Assembly: GCA_026936335.1 (NCBI GenBank)
Contig: JAPMXV010000025.1
Location: 245,400-309,399, forward strand
Length of the DNA stretch: 64,000 bases
Origin: Mantamonas sphyraenae
Lineage: Eukaryota; CRuMs; Mantamonadidae
Direction: 5' to 3'
Of this stretch, positions 8,659-19,100 are shown piece by piece. Within the stretch, counting starts at the first letter, position 1; each line of letters opens with the position of its first letter. Under the pieces are notes generated by a model, which was given only the letters and a program-made list of their open reading frames with translations, did not search any database and was not told the DNA's origin. The translations under genes and the position numbers were made by a program.

Positions 8659-10530
8659 ATGTCTAGCGAGTGAGTTTGCAGTGGGATGTGTGGCAAGGCA
8701 AGGCCGTGAACAGCGCATGGCCGTGCGCGGACGTGGGAAAGAGTCCGGGGTGTTGTGCAGTTTTGCTTTCTGAGCAATTGCCAAGCATTCCGGCACGGCC
8801 TGCATGCACGTGCAGGAGGCAGATGGACACAGCAGGAATGCCCGCAGGCCCCGGCCACAAGTGCATGGCTGGGGCAGGCGACCATGCTACACACTTGCAT
8901 GCCCTGTCGGCAGGCACAAAAAGTGCGCATGCATGCAGCCACGGCCATTTTGTGCCCGGGCGCAGAGCACACCAAGTGGGTGGCCGTGCACACGCTCCTT
9001 TGTGTCCCTCTGTCCCGCCGCCGTGCAGGGATGGCCCGTGTGCATATTGCTGCGTGTGTGTGAGAGTGTGTGGGCAGCACGCCGGCCTGCCAGATGCTGA
9101 CGCAAGAGCCTTGGCACCTCATCACCATCCCTCGTGTTTACAGGGAAGTTTTCACCGATATCGATGAAAAGGAGATCGAATCGAACTGGGATACCGTTAT
9201 CGACTCGTAAGTTGGCCGCGCACACCCACACCCATGCCTCTCAGGCTGCTGCTAGCCCTTCTCGCCGGCGGTACGATGATGAATGGCCCGGCGGGTCGAA
9301 AAAAAAAAGTGGGAGCAGCTTTCCAACTTTACCTGGAAAAGTGGCCGTTGCGGAGCACAGGAGAAGGGGAGGCACACAAGCTGACGCACGTGTGTGCACA
9401 CGTGGCACAGGTTCGATAACATGGGGCTGCGCGACGAACTGCTGCGCGGCATTTTTGCATATGGGTTTGAGAAGCCGAGCGCCATCCAGCAGCGTGCCAT
9501 TGCACCGATCCTGGAGGGCCATGACGTGATTGCACAGGCACAGTCGGGCACGGGCAAGACGGCCACTTTTGCAATTTCGATCCTGCAGCAGATCGACCTG
9601 GACAACAAGAACCCGCAGGCGCTGGTGCTTGCGCCGACGCGCGAGTTGGCCCAGCAGATTCAGAAGGTGGTCAACGCCCTGGGCGATTTCATGCAGGTGC
9701 AGTCGCACGCGTGCATTGGTGGCACCAACGTGCAGGAGGACATGCGCCGCCTGGAGGTCGGCGTGCAGGTCATTGTGGGTACCCCGGGCCGTGTGAACGA
9801 CATGATCCAGCGTCGCGCCCTCCTCACCGACGACATCAAGATCTTTGCCCTGGATGAGGCCGATGAGATGCTGTCCCGCGGTTTCAAGGACCAGATCTAC
9901 GAGATCTTCCGATACATGCCCAGCAAGGTGCAGGTGGCTCTGTTTTCCGCCACCATGCCCTCCGACGTCCTCGAGGTGACCGAGAAGTTTATGCGCGAGC
10001 CGGTCAAGATCCTGGTCAAGAAGGACGAGCTGACCCTCGACGGTATCAAGCAGTTCTACGTGGCTGTGGAGCGCGAGGACTGGAAGCTGGACACGCTGTG
10101 CGATCTGTACGAAACTCTGACCATCACCCAGGCGGTCATCTTTGCCAACACCCGCCGAAAGGTCGACTGGCTCACCGACCAGATGCAGATGCGCGACTTT
10201 ACCGTCTCGTCCATGCACGGTGACATGCCCCAGAAGGACCGTGACATCATCATGAAGGAGTTCCGCTCCGGCTCGTCGCGTGTGCTCATCACCACCGACC
10301 TGCTCGCTCGTGGTATCGATGTCCAGCAGGTGTCTCTCGTCATCAACTATGACCTGCCCACCAACAAGGAGAACTACATCCATCGCATCGGTCGTGGTGG
10401 CCGCTTCGGCCGCAAGGGTGTGTCCATCAACTTTGTGACCGCCGACGACGTGCGCATGCTCCGTGAGATCGAGGCCTTCTACTCCACCGAGATCAACGAG
10501 ATGCCCATGAACATTTCCTCCCTCATCTAA
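8659..10530 (+). CDS. EIF4A: Translation initiation factor eIF4A (DEAD-box RNA helicase)
   Basis: Three exons: 8659-8669, 9144-9206 and 9411-10530, giving 397 residues (yeast 395, human 406). The 11-nt first exon encodes MSS plus two bases of a Glu codon. The phases join it to the conserved E-S-N-W-D segment and then to D-S-F-D-N-M-G-L. Motifs in order: Q-motif FEKPSAIQQ, Walker A AQSGTGKT (67-74), PTREL, TPGR, DEAD (173-176), SAT (204-206), ARGID and HRIGRGGR (349-356). It unwinds 5' UTR structure as part of eIF4F in the cytoplasm. E-S-N-W and the ending E-M-P-M-N-I point to eIF4A rather than eIF4A3. The 474-nt first intron is long for this region. Both introns carry CTGACGC before the acceptor. 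Confidence 0.97.
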
Positions 10531-10706
10531 GTGAGCCCGGGGCTCTCTGCGTGACCCAACGCAATGAAGCATTGCCTTCCCACCCGTCCGTCGCCCGTCC
10601 GTCGAATCCCCTTTTGTCTTGCTGCTGCCCACACACCCAACTCAGCCCAGAACACCCCCACCCCCCCCTCACCTTTCCCACCCTTCCCAAAAAAAGAATA
10701 TCAACT

Positions 10707-10988
10707 ATGAAGGGTCGCGCGGCTTCTGCACGGCTGTTTCATAGGCCCACCCTCAGCATCGCGATCCACGAACTGCCCACTGGCGACGACTTTTCGCTGT
10801 CCTGTTTCCAGACTCACGCAGTACGTCGTTCAGCACCCCCCTGGACATCCTTCCTTGCGGGAGGACACCCATGGAGACCAGTGTCTTTCTTGGACGACGC
10901 ATCGACGGATGAAGACCGATGGCATACCGAGTTCCACCACTCTCCTCCTCAGTCAGACGCCCGTGTTGCCACGTTACAGGCTGTTTGA
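10707..10988 (+). CDS. Possible small hypothetical protein
   Basis: A 93-codon frame begins at an ATG preceded by a C-rich then A-rich leader (cccaaaaaaagaatatcaact), similar in style to the leaders of neighbouring genes. The protein starts basic (MKGRAASARLF) and becomes acidic and His-rich. It has no recognisable domain, transmembrane segment or signal peptide. A competing frame on the minus strand (10753-11127) is equally undistinguished. I include it because the upstream composition looks like a promoter and leader; it may be noncoding. Confidence 0.3.
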   Translation: MKGRAASARLFHRPTLSIAIHELPTGDDFSLSCFQTHAVRRSAPPWTSFLAGGHPWRPVSFLDDASTDEDRWHTEFHHSPPQSDARVATLQAV

Positions 10989-11185
10989 CGGCCCGGCTCC
11001 AATTTTGCTCGCGCACGCAAATTCCCAAACGAACGCCGGGCTTTCGCAAAGTGCAGGACCACTTGCGACCACACGTTTTTTTTCTCTCTTTCAAACGATT
11101 CCCTTCTCTCCTATTCTCCACTCCCATTCTTCCCCCACTGCACCTCTGCTCCCATCATCTATCATTCATTCATCGAGTCTCCTGC

Positions 11186-14100
11186 CTATCCAAGGGCAAA
11201 CGTCGTCCTGTGCTCCCTCCCGCCGCCTGGGCCTACGCTCTTCCTTCCGCTGCGCCGCCCCTCTCCCTCCTCCTCTCTGCCATGGTCTCCTGTCAACAGA
11301 CCCGGCTCCGCCAGCCCTCCACGCGCATCGTTCCACCCTCGTCCACTCCCGCTCCCGCTGCCTTTGTCCTCCTCCACCTCCACTCGCAGCCGGCCCCATC
11401 GCACGTCTCGTTCACTCAACAGTGTCTCACCCACACTCGATCGTTGCAAATGGTTCCAGTTCCCTCGTCCAACATACTCTCCGCTCGCACGCCCTTGGCC
11501 CTCCGTTTCGCTCACCTTGGCCGCAACTTCTGCTTTTGTCTGCCGTTTCTTGCTAGCCCCTTCCACACGCTCGTATACTTGCGTCTGCACAAGGCTCTCC
11601 TCTCCCGCCTTTCCCTTCCACTGCACAATGTTCTCGTGGCTTGTGTGCCCGCTTTTCAGCAGCCGCTTTCGGTGCGGTCTTTCACGCTCCCGCACCGCAT
11701 CGTGGTGCAGCGGCGACTGCTCGTGCGCCCACACATGCTCCTTTGCACGCTCTTTGTACAACGTTCGGAAAAACTCGGCGTCCAGTTCCCCCACCTGCGG
11801 CCTCACCCGCTCCGTTTCCCCCTCCCCGCGCCAGCTCACAATGTCTCCCGACGACCAGTACCGCACGTCCGATTCTGCCTGCGCACGCGCTGCCTCCCAT
11901 CGCTCCGCCGAAGCCTTGGGGTCGTACACGCTCTCTTCCGCCTCTTCCACCTTCAGCACCTCCCGCACCGTCCCGCTCAATCCACGCGTGTCTGTGACCC
12001 CGCTCCGGTCTTCGTACTCGTCCTTCTCGTGCCACGCAAACACACGGTCCGACCGCATTGTCTTTTGGTGCTCTGGTGATTCGTGCTTTGTCTTCCGCAG
12101 CCCCGTCGTCTCTGCCTCCCGCTCCACCTCCGCAAGCACCTGTTCACGGCTCCAATCCTCCCGTGATTCCCAGTCCAGCACGTCCTCGATCTCTCCTCGC
12201 CTCGACATCCTTGCCTCCTCTGTTTCGCCCACAACACCCACAACACCCCCATCCGTCCCTTCCTCCCCGTTCTCATCCTCGTCTTCGTTCCACTGCAACT
12301 CAGTTCCCACATTGCTCACAGCATGCACACGTCGCACCTGTCGCACACGCGCTGCAGGCAGGATCTCTCGCATGCGTGACTCCTCCTCTGCGTCTTCCCA
12401 CGTCATCACATTGCCTCGGTGGCTTCTGTGTGCCGCCCCGACTTCCTCCGTGCGCTTTGCCTCTGCCTTTCGCTCCTCCGCTTCTCGGCTGCTTACCCAC
12501 TCCTCAGGCTCAAAATCCTCTTCTTTGTACAGGCTTGTGGCCGTCGCACGCCGCATAAACTCGCTTCGGGACAGCGTTTGCCTCTCAAACGCCTCTGCGT
12601 CTCGTTCCAACCCGCTCGACGTCTCCAATCCCCAACCTTCCCATCTGCCTCAGGAACTCGCTCCTGTCCAGCTCCCCGCCGTGCATCTTTTCCACCAGCC
12701 CGTGCACTTTGCGACGTAGCTCCTGCGTGCGTGTCTCCTTCTCCTTCTCCTCCTCCCTGCTCCTCCGCTCTCCGTCCTCCTCTTTCCGCTCCTTCCTCCG
12801 CGGTGTCTCTGCAATGTGAGTCACCGGCTCAATCAATCCCGCCGTCGCGTCAAAGTACAGGTTCAGCCGCGATGCCCCTTGCACGCCTCCCACGTATCGC
12901 TTCAGCGGCCGCGACCCCACAAGCGACTTGTGTGGTTTCTCCTCGCGCTCCGCCAGTTCGTCCCACGCAACCTCCACCCGGCTCTCCAGCGCGTTCTCCT
13001 TTACAATACGCAAGCCCTTCTTCTTTTCCGGCGCCGCCGTCTTCCATGTGATCGGGTCGCTGCTTGCCTGGGCCCGTCGATGCCGACGCAGCTGCCGTCG
13101 CAGAAGCAGACGTTCGTGCTCCTCAAACAGGTCCAGCTCTCCGTTGGCCTCCATGTCTGCCAGTTTGCGCACGTCCATGTGCTTTCTCGTCCCACTCGTC
13201 TCTGTCCCCTTGCTAAAGATCTGCGAGGCGTTGATCTCCTGCAACTTTGCCGCTCGCGTCATCCCTTCTCCCTGTCCGTTCCCTCCTCCTCCACCTTGCT
13301 CTGCCGCAGAATCCATACGTCCGCCAAACAACGACGACACGCTGTCTCTTCGGCCGCTCATTGCCAGCGGCGACGGCGTGTTGCGCACCGACCGTCGATC
13401 AAACGCCACACTTTGCCGAGGACTACGCACGCTTGCGTTCTGCATGTCTTCAATCGACAGCGCCTTTCGTGGTGTGAATCGCTCTCGCTCGTCTGCTGCC
13501 GTGCTCGATGAAAATGCAGAGCGCACAGATGCCACAGACGACACAGAACCTCGCTGAGAGAAGGACCCCGTACCCAAAAATTCGTCGTCAGTTTGCCCGC
13601 TCTCCCTTTGCCCCTCCCGCACTCAACTTACGCGTGCACGCGACATCCCGCGGAATGACTGTGTCGATCGCGCAGACAGCGATCTGCCCATGTCGTGGAA
13701 AGAAACCTGTGTGCATGTGTGTGTCAGTCGCCCTCGCCTGGCTTGTGCATCCTCGTTCCACGCGACCAAATTGGCAAAAGCCCCTCCCAGTCCCTTACAG
13801 GTGATGGCACCGCAATCGGTAACGATGGACCAGACGACGGCCGCCTGGGCATCTCGCTCTCTTCGCCCATCTCGCTCTTCTGTGCACCACTCTGCCCACT
13901 CTCTCGCTCTCCGCTCGACAACGACCCTTGTTGCGGCGGAGGCGACGACGGATCCCGAGCCAGCTCTTTCGGCGCCTTGAACGCACTCGACGACGACGAC
14001 GACAGCGCTTTCACGTCCTCGCTCTCCTTTGTTTGCTTTTCTTCCTTCCTGCTTTGTGTCGTCCGTCCTTTGCTGCCCTTTGTCTTGCCCTGTGCTTTCG

Positions 14101-15976
14101 GCGTCGGCGGCCCTGCTCGTTCAAGCACATTCGACACGTCTACCCGCCCGTCTGGCCGCACAGAGATCGACAGCATCAGATCGTCCGCTACAGACGTCCC
14201 ATACTTGATCCCCGACCGCTGTAGAGCTTTGTGGAAATCAACTGCATTCACAACCCCCGACTCTTTGCTACGCAGTTCGTCCAACAGCCGATCCATTTCA
14301 CGTGTGGCGAAGCCCGCGCACCTTCTTCTTGCGACGCCGAACAACCTTTTCCTGCGATGGGTCTACTCCCACATACGACGCACGTGCCGTCGTGTATGCT
14401 TCAAACTTGGCCTTGCTGTCCAGCAATCCGTCCGCAATCTGGTCCTTGCGTGTCACCTGCACCTTTTCAGGCAGCGGCATGCTCGTGAACGAGTCTCGGC
14501 TCGTCGTGTGCCCATAAAACTCCCCACTTGTGATCCGCTTGTTCTCGGGACGCATGATGGGTGTCTTTTCCACCTTGCCAGTGTCCCTGTACGACATCTG
14601 GCTCGTGGAGACCAGAGGTGTTTGAAACTCCTCACTCTCTCCACGTCGCTGGGCATCGTGTGCCATCAGATCCTGCTTGGCAATGACTTGCTTGGCACGA
14701 GTGTGGCGTTTGTGAGGCACGAAACTGCTGCGAGCAGTCGTCGTGTAGCGTTGGCGGTCATCGATGCCGATACCCCAGCTTGCCTGGTACGTCTGCTTGC
14801 CTGAAGCAGCTGCACGACGACGCGGAGGAGGGGCACTCGATTCCGTGGCAAACGATGATGCATAGTTGGTTTTGAACGTGTCGTCTGCACCAGGCGCCTG
14901 CAGCTTCAGTTTGCTCAGCCGAGCCTTTGCGGGCTTCTGTCGTACCTCAGCCACTTCTTCCTTCTCAAACGTGCGGTACGTGTCGTTGGCCACGCTCGTA
15001 TGCTCAAACGGCGTCTTTTCGTAGTGAAAGTCCAGCCGCGGTGCTCGCGACGTCGACGGGCGGTACTTTTTCGGATCTGCACCCACATACGACGCACGCG
15101 CCGTCGTGTATGCTTCAAACTTGGCCTTGCTGTCCAGCAATCCGTCCGCAATCTGGTCCTTGCGTGTCACCTGCACCTTTTCAGGCAGCGGCATGCTCGT
15201 GAACGAGTCTCGGCTCGTCGTGTGTCCATAAAACTCCCCACTTGTGATCCGCTTGTTCTCGGGACGCATGATGGGTGTCTTTTCCACCTTGCCAGTGTCC
15301 CTGTACGACATCTGGCTCGTGGAGACCAGAGGTGTTTGAAACTCCTCACTCTCTCCACGTCGCTGGGCATCGTGTGCCATCAGATCCTGCTTGGCAATGA
15401 CTTGCTTGGCACGAGTGTGGCGCTTGTGAGGCACGAAACTGCTGCGAGCAGTCGTCGTGTAGCGTTGGCGGTCATCGATGCCGATGCCCCAGCTTGCCTG
15501 GTACGTCTGCTTGCCTGAAGCAGCTGCACGACGACGCGGAGGAGGGGCACTCGATTCCGTGGCAAACGATGATGCGTAGCTGCAATCCACCCATTCCAGA
15601 CGGGTCGCCACAAAGCACACGGCCTGTCAGTCACCGTGGACCTTGTTCTCCTTGAACAAACGGCTCCTTCCCTTTGCTCTCTCTTCCCCGCAAACACCAA
15701 CACCTACCTCGACTTTGGTGTTTCTGTCTCACCAGCCAACGCCATGAACCCGCCGTACGACTTGCGTGTGCGCGGTTTGCGTTTCACCCTGCTCTCCAAC
15801 AGCACCTCCTTGGAAGGCGCCTGGAAAGACTCTGCGTGCAGCGAGTGAATCCGTTCCGGGTTCTTGTCTCGCTGGCCCAACAGCGGGTTGTCCGACGACG
15901 TCCGTGCCATGTCCCACTCTTCAAACTCGCGCACATCTGCCTGCAGTTGGATGTCCGGCAGAGACGACTCGCTCAT
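11186..15976 (-). CDS. Axonemal microtubule-type (SAXO/MIP-like) protein with internal duplication
   Basis: Multi-exon gene. Exon 1 is 15976-15708; the next runs 15579-13799, then 13706-13632 and 13553-11186. The supported introns fit in phase, with GTAGGT, GTAAGG and GTAAGT donors. The large second exon holds two near-identical copies of a block rich in short motifs such as TTARSSF, TTSRDSF and TTARASYVG. Spaced T-x-x-x-x-F/Y motifs of this kind are typical of microtubule-binding ciliary proteins (SAXO and related inner proteins). Next comes an EF-hand-like stretch (MDRLLDELRSKES...), then a charged tail with R-S-E-F repeats. The frame shifts near 14298-14344 and 12585-12628 without a convincing intron, so the sequence there may be wrong or the gene may be split. 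Assignment is by motif style, and IFT122 in the window supports a ciliated host. It is divergent from the gene at 16114 by 137 bases. Confidence 0.55.
14365..15580 (-). repeat. Near-identical in-frame tandem duplication, period 714 bp
   Basis: About 500 bases at 14365-14866 recur at 15079-15580 with only a handful of single-base differences. Five are obvious: for example cgtgcc/cgcgcc, gtgcccata/gtgtccata and gatacccc/gatgcccc. The period is 714 bases (238 codons), so the frame is kept. The intervening 212 bases are unique. The copies encode about 165 residues each of the axonemal-type protein. Such identity implies recent duplication or gene conversion. Confidence 0.9.
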
Positions 15977-16113
15977 CCTTGCGTTGTTGCCTCCCGCGCT
16001 TGAATTCACTTCAAGCCCTTCTCCTCGTGCCCCTTTCTCTCCATACACTTCTCGACCGCACCTATCACTTCTCTCCACTCTTCACCCCCCCTCATTCCAT
16101 CCATCCCCTCACA
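15977..16113. promoter_or_regulatory. Bidirectional promoter, axonemal-type gene / DEP-TPR gene
   Basis: The divergent start codons at 15976 (minus) and 16114 (plus) are 137 bases apart. The plus side is strongly pyrimidine-rich (CT tracts 16040-16105) up to the ACAATG start. I see no other motif. Confidence 0.4.
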
Positions 16114-19100
16114 ATGAATCACCACACCTCCGCCAACCAAACTCTTTGCAGCCACATCGTCCCCATGATCGGCTCGTCAGCGTCCAGCAAGTACCAGGAG
16201 GCCTCACCGCCAACCTCGTCCTCGCTGAGCCCGTCTGCCGAGTCAGACACCTCTGCGCCAAAGACTCCGTCCAAGAACAGTCTCTTGAAAAAGACAATCG
16301 AGAAGCGTCGCGCATCCATTCGTGCTACCGCTCGCCTACAGAGGCTGGCCGAGGCAAAGGGAATGCAGCCAAACGTCGACACAAGCGCCACCGACGCCAC
16401 ACAAGTCGTCGATATGATCAACCGCGTCCACTTGGACGACCCGGTGTCCATTCATCGTCGCGGTTTCGAGCGCGCAAAGACCGGCATTCTTCTCCTCTTC
16501 AACGAGCGCAGGCAGCGCGGTGACAAGTTTGCCCGCTTCCTCCTCGATATTTTTATTCCCCTCTCTGTTGTTCTCATCGAGTTTGTCCAGTACATCTACT
16601 TCATGCTCGGAAGTGTCAACCAGTGCGTTTTTTTTCCGGCTTCCCCACACACATTCCAACCGCGTTTCTCCCTCGCCCCACGCTGCCCCTTTGCTCACAC
16701 CTGCTCCCGTCCACAATCCCCGGGATCCACTTCCACCTGCGAACGTTCACGTCCACGCTCCAGACGCTACCATTGGTTCGATTGGGCCTCCTTCCTAACG
16801 TTTGACCTTGATTTTGAAATCGAAGGTTTCTTTCTCCAAACCCTGAAGGTCACCATTTTCGTTGGCATTGAGCTCCTCCTCATGTCCACATTTGTGCTCG
16901 CCTTCTTAGTCAGCCGTCCTCTTTACGCGTACGAAAAGATCGAGCGAGGCACCCTGCAGTCTGTGTTTTCTTCCCTTGTCCTTTCCCTCGCCACTGTGTT
17001 CTACATGCCCATTCAGCGCCTGCTCTGGTCCACCATCTGGGACTCCACCAACGTGGTCTTCATTATCTTTGGTGTCATTTCCATCAGTATCCACCTTGTC
17101 ATCGGCGCCAGCGTCGCTCTCAACTCCTTCACCCCAGACCCCAACGCCTCCCACCTCTTTGTGCGCACTGCCCCGTACATCGACACCATCGCCCTCCTCC
17201 TCAAGACACTTACTGCCATTACCGGACTCTTTGCTTCCGTCTCCATCTACCTCCCCGTCGCCCTCTACCTTTTTATCGGACTCTCCCTCAACCTCCTTCT
17301 CCACAAACTTCAACCCTACTACAACAACTCCATCAACAGGCTCCGCGGCGCCCTCTATGCCACCATTCTCTATGCCGCCATAGCCAACGCTGTTTTTGTC
17401 ATGTACGGCCACAACCTGACCGAGGACCTTGTCGCCGTCCTTTGCTTCCCGCCCATGCCGGTCACCCTCATCGTTGGCGCTCTCGCCGTCCACCCGTCCT
17501 CTGTCAGCCGCAGGTTCAGCAGCTACCTCCAGGTCCTATTCCGTCCCTACGAACTGGGCCACGGCGCAGACCTTGTCCACGCCCTCCACCTCGACCACTA
17601 TCTCACCTCTGCCCCACGTCTCGCCCAGTATGCCAATCTGCTGCATCAGACCAACGAAGACGACGCCGCAGAGTTCTTTTACAAAAAGGCCACTGCCCTC
17701 AATCTCCAGGGCGGCCACAACGCAGACTATGCCTTTTGGCTGCGCCAGCTCCGCGATGGCATCACCAAGGGTAACCACGACTGGTACATGCAGTACGCTT
17801 TCCACCGTACGCCCGACTCTACCATCGTCGCCGTCTCCCACGAACCAGACATCGACGTCAGCAAGCACATGCTCAATTGGCGTCGATGGATGAGCGCACG
17901 CGGCGCAGTCGTCGTCCACCTTCAACTGCGCAAGACCACTCGCTACCGCCTGCCCATAACCCGCCATGCAAACTTTCCCTATGTTATCCACCACCTGCTT
18001 TGGAGCCTGGTGGGTGGCGAACACGCAAAGTCGCTCAACACGGATCAGGTCGCAACCACCTTGTCCTCCCTCGTCAAGTTCTCCATCGGCCAGCATCTGG
18101 ACCTCGATGCTGCACATGCGCAAGGTGAACCCGACGTGGCTCTGCTCAAGCACCTGCTGGACCCCTCTGCGTTCCCTGCGCCCGAAAGCATCGAGAAAGC
18201 TCGCAAGAGCATCCGGTATGCGCGACTGACCCAACTTGTCTTTCAGCTGCTTTGCGCCTTTGTGCGCTATCACAGCATCACCCCCCAGGCGCGTACCCAG
18301 TGCCCACACAACACGGGCATCGATGCGCTGCTGTTTGAAGCTCACGCGCCTCTGGGACATTTGCGCGCAGAGATGCAACAAGCCGCAGCAAAGACCAGGA
18401 AACAAACTGCCTCGCCCAATTTGGGAAGCGACAACGGCAGCAAAGCAGCCACAGGCGGAGGCAAAGGAAACCGCACGTCGCCCACCTCTGGCCAGAACGG
18501 CTCGAGCACAGGCAGTCCCGCTGACAACGGCACCGCAGACGGTGCAGCGGAGAATCCGTTTTCCTCGTTGTATCCCCTCGTGCTGAACTTGGTCGATCTG
18601 CACCTGTGCGATGAAGAGAGCATGGAAGTGTTGCGACAGCTCACCGGAAGGATGGATGGCAAACCCTTTGTGTTTGTGTACACGTGGAACCCGCACGCCA
18701 GCAAGGAGCTTCTGTCTCACGTCACCGACTCGGAGCTGTATGCACCCAACTATGGCGTGCTTGCACGCGCGTTTCGCAACTCCATGGTCACCGAGTCCAG
18801 CACAAACGCTGAAGCTGACGAGAACGCCATCCTGCGCGGCCGTGGCCACAGGTCTGCCACCGAAGTCCTCCACAAGATGCTGGGCAAGCGCCAGGAGCGA
18901 CGAAAACTGGACCGCATGCTTGTCAACACGGTCCAACACGAGCGCGCAAGTGCCGAGACACCAGCAGCCCCAGTGGTCACACCCTCGTCGCCTTCCATTG
19001 ACAAGGAGAAAGAGACACCCGCAGGCTCCGGGGTGGGTGCTCCCAATGAGGAAAATGCAGGCGGAGACAAGGTAGGCGCGAAAGGGACGACGACGGCGAG

